In this document: positions 1 through 8,125 of the stretch, one piece after another | Numbering within the stretch: the stretch's first letter is position 1 | Layout: the number at the start of each line of letters is the position of its first letter | Assembly (NCBI GenBank): GCA_947302515.1 | Contig: CAMYVT010000002.1 | Location: 26,145-90,144 of the forward strand | Length of the DNA stretch: 64,000 nt | DNA from: an uncultured Caryophanales bacterium | GTDB lineage: Bacteria; Bacillota_I; Bacilli_A; RF39; UBA660 | Direction: 5' to 3' | Notes under the pieces: generated by a model | What the model saw: only the letters and a program-made list of their open reading frames with translations | What the model was told of the DNA's origin: nothing | The model's database searches: none | Position numbers and translations under genes: made by a program

Positions 1-647
1 TGATCAATCATATTATCAAGAGCTTTGCATACATGTACTACTTCATTGTAATCATTAGCTTCCATAACTTTTTCAAAGTCTAAAAAGCGTTTTTCAATAT
101 TTTCAAGCTGCAATTCAACAGCTTCTTGCATTACTCCATATAAATCTCTATGATCATTAAACTCTTTATTTAATTCACGATACTTGCTTTTTAATTTTAT
201 AACAATGGAACGATATTTTGCTTCACTTAAAGTAATATCTTTGATCTCATCAAGTAAATGTTCTGCTGATTCACGAACTTTGTAAATTTCTATTTCAGTT
301 TTAGCAATTCTTACTCTACAAGATTTATAGTCTCTTTTTTCAACAAAAACATCTAAATCAATTAACATGTCATCAATAACAGATAGTCTTTTTTCTTTAA
401 TAAAATTAAATTTATCTTGCCATTCAGTATACTTTTCTTCCATTTTATCATTTTTAATAATTGGTTCCACTTTAGATAATTCAAGTAAAACTGGAGTAGA
501 AGCAATCTGATTTCTAGCAATTTCTAATTTTTTTAATTTATTCTTATAATAATTAACCTCTGCTTTTTTAACGAAATGAAGTATAACAATAACAATAACT
601 AAACACAAAGCTACTACTGAACCAATAATAAGAAATTGTCCTTGCAT
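1..647 (-). CDS. ezrA: EzrA-like septation ring regulator (C-terminal part missing)
   Basis: The reading frame starts with ATG at 647 and runs off the left edge without a stop, so only about 215 N-terminal residues are present. It opens with one membrane helix (about residues 5-22), then a charged helical region containing NKLKKLEIARNQI and STPVLLELSKVEPI, followed by EKYTEWQDKF. This layout (N-out membrane anchor plus long cytoplasmic spectrin-like coiled coil) and the PVLxELSKV segment are what I know from EzrA, a negative regulator of FtsZ ring formation in Firmicutes. A Shine-Dalgarno GAGGTGAG lies just upstream. It is divergent from rpsD, sharing the 293-base spacer. The family call rests on recognition by eye; another coiled-coil membrane protein is possible but less likely. 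Confidence 0.75.
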   Translation of the reverse strand, partial: MQGQFLIIGSVVALCLVIVIVILHFVKKAEVNYYKNKLKKLEIARNQIASTPVLLELSKVEPIIKNDKMEEKYTEWQDKFNFIKEKRLSVIDDMLIDLDVFVEKRDYKSCRVRIAKTEIEIYKVRESAEHLLDEIKDITLSEAKYRSIVIKLKSKYRELNKEFNDHRDLYGVMQEAVELQLENIEKRFLDFEKVMEANDYNEVVHVCKALDNMID

Positions 648-749
648 ATACTCACCTCAATTCTATATATATTTTAGCACAATAAACCAGTAATTTTCTA
701 CATTTTTACAAAAATAATAGTATTATAGCCTTCAAAACCTATTAATTTC

Positions 750-778
750 TTGACATATTAACAAAATTCAAATATAAT
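750..778 (+). promoter_or_regulatory. Promoter of rpsD
   Basis: A perfect -35 TTGACA (750-755) is separated by 17 bases from a perfect -10 TATAAT (773-778). It points at the rpsD leader; transcription should begin near 785. Confidence 0.85.
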
Positions 779-784
779 TAATAA

Positions 785-936
785 TGCAAATTCCTTGAAA
801 CAGCGGGATTTGGAATAAATTAATGTGTTTTTCAAATCACAAATCAAGTAGCGATGCTGTTTAGTGAAAGAAGAAGAAAAACTCCCTAGTTTATGACCAA
901 ACCTCCTCAAGATTTGTAATAAGAGGAAAGGAGAAT
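785..936 (+). promoter_or_regulatory. Structured rpsD leader, probable S4 autoregulatory site
   Basis: About 150 untranslated bases separate the predicted transcription start from rpsD. CCTCCTC (about 902-908) can pair with the GAGG and AAGGAG runs that form the ribosome binding site (about 922-933), which would hide it. Firmicute rpsD genes are known to be repressed by S4 binding to their leader; I infer the same here and have not matched this leader to the known fold. Confidence 0.5.
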
Positions 937-940
937 TATT

Positions 941-1543
941 ATGTCAAGATATACAGGACCAAGCTATAAACAAGCAAGACGTGTTGGTTTTTCAATTACT
1001 GAAACAGGTAAAGAATTAGCAAGACGTCCATACGGACCAGGACAACACGGTAATGAACGTAAAGGAAAATTATCAGATTATGGTAATCAATTAAAAGAAA
1101 AACAAAAAGTACGTTTCATGTATGGTATAAATGAAAGACAATTTAGAAAAACATTTGATGAAGCTTGTAAAATGAAGGGTTCTAATGGTGAAAACTTCTT
1201 AAGATTACTAGAATCTAGATTAGATAACTTAGTATATCGTATAGGTTTTGCAAATTCACGTCGTGGAGCTAGACAATTAGTTAATCACGGACATGTAACT
1301 GTAAATGGTAAAAAAGTAAATATTCCATCATACAGAGTTAAACCTGGAGATGTTATTTCATTAAAAGAAGATGACAAGAACTTAAAAGTAGTTACAGAAG
1401 CTCTTGCTAAAGTGACTAAGAGAGTTGAATTCATTAACTATAATGAAGGAAAAATGGAAGCTACATACGTTAGAATGCCTGAAAGAAATGAACTTAATGC
1501 AGATATTAATGAAGCATTAATCGTTGAATTCTACAATAAGTAA
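941..1543 (+). CDS. rpsD: 30S ribosomal protein S4
   Basis: The 200-residue product starts [14 protein letters not shown] and contains the S4 RNA-binding domain in its second half ([20 protein letters not shown], then [20 protein letters not shown]). Its length equals that of B. subtilis S4. S4 is a primary 16S rRNA binder that nucleates the small-subunit body, and in Firmicutes it represses its own mRNA. The N-terminus lacks the Cys cluster of zinc-binding S4 proteins, so this is the C-minus form. It is a single-gene unit: strong promoter, long leader, AGGAAAGGAG ribosome binding site, and a terminator a few bases after the stop. Confidence 0.98.
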   Translation: MSRYTGPSYKQARRVGFSITETGKELARRPYGPGQHGNERKGKLSDYGNQLKEKQKVRFMYGINERQFRKTFDEACKMKGSNGENFLRLLESRLDNLVYRIGFANSRRGARQLVNHGHVTVNGKKVNIPSYRVKPGDVISLKEDDKNLKVVTEALAKVTKRVEFINYNEGKMEATYVRMPERNELNADINEALIVEFYNK

Positions 1544-1544
1544 T

Positions 1545-1574
1545 AAAAAAGAACTCATAAGAGTTCTTTTTTTT
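1545..1574. terminator. Bidirectional terminator between rpsD and the phosphatase gene
   Basis: GAACTC (1551-1556), loop ATAA and GAGTTC (1561-1566) are flanked by an A-run and an 8-T run, so it works in both directions for the two convergent genes. Confidence 0.85.
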
Positions 1575-2106
1575 ATATTTCAAATTCTTCACAAGAGCAA
1601 TTATCAATAGTACCATCAAGTAAATTACCTTGTAATTTATCTCCTCTAAGTAAATGTCTAAGTGCTCTATAAGGACCAGCATGAGTAATAACAATTATGC
1701 TTTTATCAGAATATTTTTCTTTCATTTCATTCAAGAAAGATTCACATCTTTTTATAAGATCTTGTACTGGTTCTATTCCATAATCAGCTCTATTTCTATC
1801 ATAATTCCAAAATTGAAATGCATTGTATTCTTCTTTAGGTCTTCCCTCAAGTTCACCCATTTCTCTTTCAACTAATCTTTCATCACGAATTATTTCAACT
1901 CTATCACCAATCACAACAATAGCAGTCTCTAAACATCTAATTAGTGGAGAACAAAAACACAAATCATAATTTAAAGCAGACAATTTGTTTTTTAATCTGA
2001 GAACCTGTCTTCTCCCTGTATCATTAAGTAAAGTATTACTTCTACCCTGTACTTTTGATAAAAAATTCTCTTCTGTTTCACCATGTCTTATTAATGTAAT
2101 TTTCAT
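1573..2106 (-). CDS. Histidine phosphatase family protein
   Basis: The 177-residue product starts MKITLIRHGETEEN, giving the RHG phosphohistidine motif at residues 7-9 (nucleophile His8). The family's second arginine is in SPLIRCLET, the acid/base Glu is likely in EREMGELEGR, and the second catalytic His is in VITHAGPYRAL. This is the phosphoglycerate-mutase-like superfamily; such short members in Firmicutes include GpmB/CobC-like and broad-specificity sugar or nucleotide phosphatases. The substrate cannot be read from sequence. It overlaps the end of the upstream 2103-3305 gene by 4 bases, so the two are translationally coupled. Confidence 0.85.
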   Translation of the reverse strand: MKITLIRHGETEENFLSKVQGRSNTLLNDTGRRQVLRLKNKLSALNYDLCFCSPLIRCLETAIVVIGDRVEIIRDERLVEREMGELEGRPKEEYNAFQFWNYDRNRADYGIEPVQDLIKRCESFLNEMKEKYSDKSIIVITHAGPYRALRHLLRGDKLQGNLLDGTIDNCSCEEFEI

Positions 2107-3305
2107 GAATCTACTCCCAATACTTTTAATGCTTTACTATAACGAATAAACTTACTCATATAACTACCTTCATCATAGAAAGAATAACCTACTACAACAT
2201 ATTCTTTTTTATCAAACATTATATCAGTAAAATAATCATCTCTATCATCTCCATAAGAGACAGCATCAATGTATTTTAAATCAGTATCATACTTAGCAAT
2301 AATACCATCATAATTATACTCAGTAATACCACCTGCTTTACTAGCAGTAGCCATAGTACCAATAGCAACTAAATGATTTTGATCATCAACAATTAATTTA
2401 TTAAATCTCTCTATACCTTTTCCAGTATAAACAACTTGATCAATATAAGTACAATCATAATTATAACGAACAATCATCGCATCATTATCATCATTTTCTC
2501 TTCTTAAAGAACCACATACATAGATAAAATCATCAGTACCAACTATTCCTCCAAAACCTAAAGAATCAGTAATATGATAATCATTATAATTAATATAATT
2601 TCCATTCAAATCATACTGTACCAAAACACCAATATAATTATCATCAGTACCAACAGTATATATATAATTATTTCTAATAATTAAATCATTAAAGATAGCA
2701 CTCTTATTATTTCCAAAACTTTTATACCATAATAATTTTCCATCTTTACTATATTTAGCAAGTATTGCTCCACCATCTTTATTACCAACTCTTGTATTTT
2801 TATAAATACTTTGACCAGTAACATAATAACCATCACTAGCAACAACAATACTCGTAAATTTAGAATTGTCTAATAATCCAAAATCTTTTTCAAATATAAT
2901 ATTACCATCTTTATCATATTTAACAATTAAAGCTCTTCTAATAGAACTATTATGATCCTTTTCATTCTCCTCATAACTACCAACCGCTATAAAACCATCT
3001 TCGTCTATAGCAACTCCAAAAAAAGAACTATTATAACCAACATTATATAATTTTTCATACTCTTTTATTCTTTTAGAATTATAAATCATTACTTTAGCTT
3101 TTTCATAATGATTATCATTATCATTATTACTACCTACTGAAACATAATAATTATTACCAGCAACAACAGAATTTATTCCTTCAAAATATACAGATTTTTC
3201 ATTCTTATAAATATAATGATATCCAATATATATAAATTCAAATATTAATATTATGACACAAACTATAGAAATAAACTTATAACGATGTACTTTTCTACGA
3301 TTCAT
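2103..3305 (-). CDS. Membrane-anchored beta-propeller-like protein
   Basis: The 400-residue product has a basic N-terminus, one membrane helix (about residues 10-30), then an outward-facing domain made of about seven similar units of 45-50 residues. Each unit carries a strand like AILAKYSKDGKLLWYKSFG followed by a DGYYVTGQS- or DGFIAVGSY-like strand. That pattern fits a seven-bladed propeller of the PQQ-like or delta-60 type. There are no catalytic motifs that I can name; adhesion or sensing at the cell surface is inference. It precedes the histidine phosphatase gene with a 4-base overlap. The ribosome binding site GAGGTGG supports this start. Confidence 0.6.
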   Translation of the reverse strand: MNRRKVHRYKFISIVCVIILIFEFIYIGYHYIYKNEKSVYFEGINSVVAGNNYYVSVGSNNDNDNHYEKAKVMIYNSKRIKEYEKLYNVGYNSSFFGVAIDEDGFIAVGSYEENEKDHNSSIRRALIVKYDKDGNIIFEKDFGLLDNSKFTSIVVASDGYYVTGQSIYKNTRVGNKDGGAILAKYSKDGKLLWYKSFGNNKSAIFNDLIIRNNYIYTVGTDDNYIGVLVQYDLNGNYINYNDYHITDSLGFGGIVGTDDFIYVCGSLRRENDDNDAMIVRYNYDCTYIDQVVYTGKGIERFNKLIVDDQNHLVAIGTMATASKAGGITEYNYDGIIAKYDTDLKYIDAVSYGDDRDDYFTDIMFDKKEYVVVGYSFYDEGSYMSKFIRYSKALKVLGVDS

Positions 3306-3358
3306 ATTATGCCACCTCTATTATAATTCTATCAAATAACCCCTTCTTTTTCCACCCT

Positions 3359-3389
3359 AAAAAAAAGAAAATACATCGTATTTCCTTTT
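3359..3389 (-). terminator. Terminator of the tyrS operon
   Basis: On the minus strand GGAAATAC, loop GATG and GTATTT-like return arm are followed by an 8-T run. The first arm overlaps the end of tyrS. Confidence 0.7.
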
Positions 3390-4620
3390 ATTCATATATA
3401 CCAATAAAATATTTTTTCTTACCTCTTCTAATAACAACATATTTAGAATCAATACATTTATCACGAGTAAGAACAAAATCTAAATCAATAATCTTTTCTC
3501 CATTAATAGTAATAGAAGAATTATTAACAAATTCTCTAGCTTCTCTTTTACTAGAACAAACTCCACTATTAACAAGTAAATCTACTATATTTAAATCCTC
3601 ACTAATAATAAATGGGTCAAGTCCCTTAAAAGCCATTTCTACTTCCTTAGAAGTAAAATTCTTTATATCACCACTAAATAAGCATTCACTAATCTTAACA
3701 GCTTCTTTATAACTATCTTCTCCATGAAGATCAGTAATTATTTCTCTTGCTAAAGCCTTATGAGCTTCACGTAGTTCAGGTTGTTCTCTATTTTTCTTTT
3801 CTAATTCAAGAATCTCTTCTACACTTAAAAAAGTAAATATTTTTAAATAGTCAATTACCATCTCATCATCAACATTAATTAAGTATTGATATAATTCATA
3901 AGAAGAAGTCTTTTCTTCATCTAACCATAAAGCATTACCTTCACTTTTACCGAATTTATTACCATACTTATCAAGTACTAAAGGCATAGTAAATGCATAT
4001 GCATCTTTACCAGTTTTTTTCTTAATTAAATCAATACCAGTAGTAATATTACCCCATTGATCAGATCCCTCTACCTGCATAATACAATTCTTATTTTCAA
4101 ATAACCACAAGAAGTCATATCCTTGAATTAACATATAAGCAAACTCAGCAAAAGTAATACCAGTCTCTAATCTACGTTTAATAATATCTTTATCAAGCAT
4201 ATAATTAACAGTAATATATTTACCTACATCTCTAAGTACATCAGTAAATTCATATCCCTTAAACCAATCATAATTATTAACAACTTCTGCTTTACCATCA
4301 AATATTTTAGTAACCTGAGCTTTAATACCTTCAAGATTTTTATTAAGTTGTTCTTTAGTAATTATTTCTCTTTCAGCAGTAGGTCTGGGATCACCAATTA
4401 AACCAGTAGCACCACCACATAATAGAATAGGATGATGTCCATATTTAGCAAGTCTCTTAGCTGTAATTAAACTAGAATAATGTCCTAAATGTAAAGAATC
4501 TGCTGTTGGATCTGTACCCCAATAAAAAGTAATATGTTCATTATTTAATTTATCACCAATATCTTCCCCAGCAACATCTTTAATTAAACCTCTCCATTGT
4601 AATTCTTCAAAAAATGTCAT
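3388..4620 (-). CDS. tyrS: Tyrosyl-tRNA synthetase
   Basis: The 410-residue class I synthetase charges tRNA-Tyr. The HIGH-type motif is HLGH (residues 44-47), the KMSKS-type motif is KFGKS (about 223-227), and the family segment MQVEGSDQWGN lies between them. A C-terminal S4-like RNA-binding domain is visible (VNSGVCSSKREAREFVNNSS, then ITINGEKI). Length is typical for bacterial TyrRS. Its ATG overlaps the stop of the upstream CYTH gene by 4 bases, and both lie downstream of a T-box, so expression should rise when uncharged tRNA-Tyr accumulates. Confidence 0.97.
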   Translation of the reverse strand: MTFFEELQWRGLIKDVAGEDIGDKLNNEHITFYWGTDPTADSLHLGHYSSLITAKRLAKYGHHPILLCGGATGLIGDPRPTAEREIITKEQLNKNLEGIKAQVTKIFDGKAEVVNNYDWFKGYEFTDVLRDVGKYITVNYMLDKDIIKRRLETGITFAEFAYMLIQGYDFLWLFENKNCIMQVEGSDQWGNITTGIDLIKKKTGKDAYAFTMPLVLDKYGNKFGKSEGNALWLDEEKTSSYELYQYLINVDDEMVIDYLKIFTFLSVEEILELEKKNREQPELREAHKALAREIITDLHGEDSYKEAVKISECLFSGDIKNFTSKEVEMAFKGLDPFIISEDLNIVDLLVNSGVCSSKREAREFVNNSSITINGEKIIDLDFVLTRDKCIDSKYVVIRRGKKKYFIGIYE

Positions 4621-5162
4621 TTTCTCTCCTCCTCTAATTTTAAATCATATATTTCATTTAAATTATATCCATAATCAATATAAATACCTTCTACATCACG
4701 AGTAGTAGAATCATCATCAGAAAACCCCAAAGCCTCAAGAGCATTAAAAACAGCATCTTCAGAAGCCCCTTCTATTTCCATATAAGTAGGAATCATTGGC
4801 CAATAATCAATATCAACTTCTACTCCATTTAAATCATATTGTATTCTTCTATTCTCTTGATAACCTTTAGGATTATATCCTAATTCTTTCAATATAAGAT
4901 TACACCTTTCAAAATTATCCACTTCTACTTCTAATTCTTGAGTACCATCTATATTAGACGTAGCAATATTTTTAATAGTTAATGTAGTTTTATCACCATT
5001 AGTTCTAAGTCTTACCCATTTGTTTTCTACTTTAGGATTAAAGTCATAAACATATCGTCTTTGTACTCTATCCCAAAGTTTAGTAGCATGTAGTTTATCT
5101 AATCTATTAATTACATCTTTTACATCAATTTCAAGTACTCGAACTTCATATTCTGTATGCAT
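4617..5162 (-). CDS. CYTH-domain (class IV adenylate cyclase/thiamine triphosphatase-like) protein
   Basis: The 181-residue product starts MHTEYEVRVLEID, with the CYTH signature E-x-E-x-(K/R) at residues 4-8. Alternating charged strands (KWVRLRTNGDKTTLTIKN, ELEVEVDNF, GVEVDIDYWPMIPTYMEIEG) match the antiparallel tunnel that binds triphosphate and two metals in this superfamily. Substrates known in the superfamily include ATP, thiamine triphosphate and inorganic triphosphate; which applies here is unknown. I chose the ATG at 5162 because GGAGGGG sits just upstream; a longer frame to 5246 would run through the T-box and is not coding. It is the first gene of the Tyr T-box operon, ahead of tyrS, an unusual partnership. 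Confidence 0.8.
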   Translation of the reverse strand: MHTEYEVRVLEIDVKDVINRLDKLHATKLWDRVQRRYVYDFNPKVENKWVRLRTNGDKTTLTIKNIATSNIDGTQELEVEVDNFERCNLILKELGYNPKGYQENRRIQYDLNGVEVDIDYWPMIPTYMEIEGASEDAVFNALEALGFSDDDSTTRDVEGIYIDYGYNLNEIYDLKLEEERK

Positions 5163-5180
5163 AAGTCCCCTCCTTATATA

Positions 5181-5372
5181 AAAAAAACGAAAACTCATTC
5201 CTAAGGACGAATTCTCGCGGTACCACCTTAATTCATGTTTAAACATGCACTTAAAACTTTAACGCAGTTAACGTTTTTTCTCCTCATAATGTAATTCATA
5301 TACTATTATATCTTAGTTTCCACCAACCACTAAGTCTCTATACATAAACATAGTAACTACTAATTTATGAAT
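5181..5372 (-). promoter_or_regulatory. T-box leader of the CYTH-tyrS operon
   Basis: The minus strand carries the T-box core AAGGTGGTACCGCG (5229-5216) followed by a terminator hairpin (5217-5189) with an 8-T run. Upstream is a stem I with AGAGA, GGTGG and a specifier loop reading GAATTACATT. TAC (Tyr) sits at 5293-5291, followed by the expected purine; read one base earlier the loop would give TTA, so the codon is assigned partly from the downstream gene. Uncharged tRNA-Tyr should stabilise the antiterminator. Confidence 0.9.
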
Positions 5373-5378
5373 CAACAA

Positions 5379-5406
5379 AAAATACAAAAATAATATATCA
5401 TGTCAA
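5379..5406 (-). promoter_or_regulatory. Promoter of the Tyr T-box operon
   Basis: On the minus strand TTGACA (5406-5401), a 16-base spacer and TATTTT (5384-5379). It begins directly after the terminator of the upstream operon. Confidence 0.65.
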
Positions 5407-5408
5407 AG

Positions 5409-5435
5409 AAAAAAAGTCAAAATAATTGACTTTTA
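5409..5435 (-). terminator. Terminator of the envelope operon
   Basis: AAAGTCAA, loop and TTGACTTT with a 7-T run on the minus strand; the first arm overlaps the stop codon of the YtxH-like gene. Confidence 0.75.
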
Positions 5436-5825
5436 TTTAGCTAATTTCTTTTGAGTTTCTTTAGATACTTTAATAACACTATTCAAAACATCATTAGCAG
5501 TCTTTTTCAAAGCAGGAGTACCTTTTTCTTTAGCTAAATCAACTAATTCTTGAGCTTTAACCTTTAAAGCCTCTCCTTTTTCCTTAGCAATCTCTAATGC
5601 TTTTTCTTTATCAAGATCAACTAATTCCATTTTGATGTCTTCTACTTTTCTAGTAATATCCTTTTTAACAGCAGCAACATCAACATTCTTTGCTTGTTCT
5701 ACTAATTCATCTAGTTTTACTTTTAATTCCTTTCTAGTGTCATCTCCAGACTTAGGAGCAAATAAAACTCCTAAACCAACTCCAATAGCTGCACCAGCAA
5801 CAAATTTTCCTAATCCTTTACTCAT
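5433..5825 (-). CDS. YtxH-domain protein
   Basis: The 130-residue product begins MSKGLGKFVAGAAIGVGLGVLFAPKSGDDTRKEL. This is the YtxH signature: a short glycine-rich hydrophobic segment, then APxSGxxTR, then a long charged helix rich in Lys and Glu. YtxH proteins are small membrane-associated stress or envelope proteins of unknown function. I placed the start at 5825, with GAGGAGGAA upstream; the longer frame to 5936 is the overlap with the preceding gene. It overlaps the DUF948-like gene by 8 bases and is the last gene of a four-gene operon. Confidence 0.8.
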   Translation of the reverse strand: MSKGLGKFVAGAAIGVGLGVLFAPKSGDDTRKELKVKLDELVEQAKNVDVAAVKKDITRKVEDIKMELVDLDKEKALEIAKEKGEALKVKAQELVDLAKEKGTPALKKTANDVLNSVIKVSKETQKKLAK

Positions 5826-6117
5826 ATTCTTCCTCCTCTTTATATTTTCCTTTAAATTTTCCAAATATTTTTGAGATAGCAGCAGTAGCTGCAAAAACAA
5901 AACTATCACTAATACTTGCAACACTGTCAGCTGCACTCTTTAATACAGCAAAAGCATTGTTAAAAGTATTAACTTTGTCATCAATATTATCAACTATCTT
6001 ATCAACTTTATCCAAAATACGAAGTAATCTTAAAGCAACAACTATAAGAACAATTAATAAAACAATAGCTACAATATATAAGACAATTGGTAAAAAAACA
6101 TCAACAAAAGCTTCCAT
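5818..6117 (-). CDS. DUF948/YtxG-like small membrane protein
   Basis: This 99-residue protein has one long N-terminal membrane helix (about residues 8-32), then an amphipathic segment (LRLLRILDKVDKIVDNIDDKV) and a short charged tail ending KEEEEYE. Pairing of such a protein with a YtxH-domain gene directly downstream is the arrangement I know from the B. subtilis ytxGHJ region, which supports the DUF948-type call. Function is unknown. The gap to the upstream acidic-protein gene is only 12 bases. Confidence 0.6.
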   Translation of the reverse strand: MEAFVDVFLPIVLYIVAIVLLIVLIVVALRLLRILDKVDKIVDNIDDKVNTFNNAFAVLKSAADSVASISDSFVFAATAAISKIFGKFKGKYKEEEEYE

Positions 6118-6129
6118 AAAATCTCCTTT

Positions 6130-7374
6130 CTAATTTTCATCATCCTTGTACATAGAATCAATTAAATCAAATAAGTTATCATCATCAGATGTCTCTTCTT
6201 TTTCTTCTACAACAGGTTTTTCCTCTTCTAATTCCTCTTCTTTAATTTCAACTGGTGTTACTTCTTTCTTTTCTTCTTTTTTTATTTCTTCTTGAGGAAT
6301 TTCCATAGTTTTTTCAATTACAGGTTCTTCTATTCCTTCAGGAGAATTATCAATTGTATCTTTTATTTCTTCTTCTAAATCATCTTGATTAGTTTTAGGT
6401 TGATTTTTATTACTAGCATCAACATAATCAACATTATATTCAAGTCCTAAATCATGATAATACTCTATAGCATCTCCAACAGTAATTTCCTTTACTTCAG
6501 GTTTTTTCTCATCAGTTAAATCTACTAATAAATTTTCATCTTCACTCTCTTCTACTTCAAAAGCAGGAGGTAAAGTTTTTGGAGGCTCAGGAGGATTAGT
6601 AAGTTCCTCTACATAATCAGAACTTCTTCTTCCATAAGCTTTATTACGAATATCATCAACATTCATATTAGATTTAGCATAACTAGAAGTAATATGAACT
6701 TCTTTCTTACTTACAACATCTTCCTTACGATAATTCTTATCTAAAATACCATAAATAGGAGAAATAATAGGACTAGGCTTAAAGTAATTTTTATCATCCT
6801 TATTTTCAGAACCATATTCTTTAATAGCAACATGATATGAAGGATCAATTCCATAAGGTCTACTTTCATGAGCCTTAACACGATATTCATCTCTAAGAGT
6901 ACTATAAATCTTTTCTTTATTAGAATCATATTCTCTTACATAATCTTTATTAGCATAAGGATTTTCTTGATAAGTAGGTTGAATTGGTGATTCTACATGT
7001 GTTGTTTCAGGTATTGTTTCAGGCACAGCCTCAACAGGAACAGCTTCAACAGCAGGTTGTATTATTTCTTCAGGTGTAGTATCTGGAGTAAAATCATCAT
7101 CCATTACATTAAAATTATCATCGAAAACTTCTTTTACTTTTTCATCTTTAGGACGAATTTCAAAATCTTCATCTTTTAATTCTTCCTCTTCAATTTCTTC
7201 AATTTTTTCTTCTTTTTTTCCAGGTAAAACTATCTTCTTAGCAATAGGTTTATCCTTATCATCTTCATGTTTCTTTTCTTTAGATTTAATTTTTTTCTCT
7301 TTCTTAGGAACATCTTCTACTTCAACATATTCAACCTCAAAAAGAGCATTTTTAATTTTATCTAATACGCCCAT
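6130..7374 (-). CDS. Acidic low-complexity cytoplasmic protein, SepF-like N-terminus
   Basis: The 414-residue product opens with MGVLDKIKNALFEVEYVEVE, an amphipathic start resembling the membrane-targeting helix of SepF-type division proteins. It continues with Lys/Glu-rich disorder. A central island looks folded or conserved: PSPIISPIYGILDKNY at about residues 197-212. The last 60 residues are again Glu-rich and finish with the motif DNLFDLIDSMYKDDEN. No signal peptide or membrane helix is visible. I do not recognise the family. The operon context (lipoprotein, DUF948-like, YtxH-like) suggests work at the cell envelope or divisome; that is inference. Confidence 0.6.
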   Translation of the reverse strand: MGVLDKIKNALFEVEYVEVEDVPKKEKKIKSKEKKHEDDKDKPIAKKIVLPGKKEEKIEEIEEEELKDEDFEIRPKDEKVKEVFDDNFNVMDDDFTPDTTPEEIIQPAVEAVPVEAVPETIPETTHVESPIQPTYQENPYANKDYVREYDSNKEKIYSTLRDEYRVKAHESRPYGIDPSYHVAIKEYGSENKDDKNYFKPSPIISPIYGILDKNYRKEDVVSKKEVHITSSYAKSNMNVDDIRNKAYGRRSSDYVEELTNPPEPPKTLPPAFEVEESEDENLLVDLTDEKKPEVKEITVGDAIEYYHDLGLEYNVDYVDASNKNQPKTNQDDLEEEIKDTIDNSPEGIEEPVIEKTMEIPQEEIKKEEKKEVTPVEIKEEELEEEKPVVEEKEETSDDDNLFDLIDSMYKDDEN

Positions 7375-7388
7375 GAGTTCACCTCTTT

Positions 7389-8048
7389 TTAATAATCTAG
7401 ATTTATCTTTTCATCCTCTAAATATTTTGAATATTCTTCACTTTCATTTTTCTTAGCAATTTCCATATAAGATTCTTTACTGGAATCTGCTTTAAACAAA
7501 TTATATTCTTCTTCTTGATAATTTAAAACATTTTCTCCTACTAAACTATCAAGAACAGAATTATTATATTTAACAGATCTTAATATATAACACATACTAT
7601 CAATAGCATCAACAAGATCTTCTTTAGAAACATAAGTCTCAACTTTAGCATAATTAAATACAAATTGAACAAAGTATTTACCATCAACTTCATCTATTTG
7701 TAAATAACCATCTTTTTTATTATAAGTAAGATACTTAGAATAATAAGAACTACTATTCTCTTTATAATCATTCTCTATTTTATGATAATAACTGATTGCA
7801 TCAACATACAAATAATACTTATTATTATTCTGATCAACTAGCAAAGCATTATAATCATCTTTAAGTAAAAAAGATATTCCCTTAGGTAAATAATACTTAT
7901 AACCATCATAATAAACATTATATAAATGAGATTTTTCTGATAATAAATAATCCATATTATCTTCAAAATCTTTATTATTAAAAGAATAAACGCTACATCC
8001 AGTTAAACAAAATAAAGCAATAGAGAGTAAAACAATAATCTTTTTCAT
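7389..8048 (-). CDS. Lipoprotein of unknown function
   Basis: The 219-residue product has a lipoprotein signal peptide, MKKIIVLLSIALFCLTGCS, with lipobox LTGC and Cys18 as the lipidation site. The mature part is rich in Tyr, Asp and Lys, without cysteines other than one near residue 152, and shows alternating strands (KYYLYVDAISYYHKIEND, GKYFVQFVFNYAKVETYVS). I do not recognise the family. It is the first gene of the operon running to 5433, with 14 bases to the next gene, and probably sits on the outer face of the membrane. Confidence 0.7.
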   Translation of the reverse strand: MKKIIVLLSIALFCLTGCSVYSFNNKDFEDNMDYLLSEKSHLYNVYYDGYKYYLPKGISFLLKDDYNALLVDQNNNKYYLYVDAISYYHKIENDYKENSSSYYSKYLTYNKKDGYLQIDEVDGKYFVQFVFNYAKVETYVSKEDLVDAIDSMCYILRSVKYNNSVLDSLVGENVLNYQEEEYNLFKADSSKESYMEIAKKNESEEYSKYLEDEKINLDY

Positions 8049-8125
8049 ATTTCACCTACTCTTCTTACATTATATCATTATTTTAATAAATGTGAAATTG
8101 TTTTTATGTTATTTTACTTTGTTTT

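Noticed and set aside
5163..5246. N-terminal extension of the CYTH gene reading through the T-box
   Set aside because: It overlaps the T-box core and terminator, and a strong ribosome binding site precedes the ATG at 5162.
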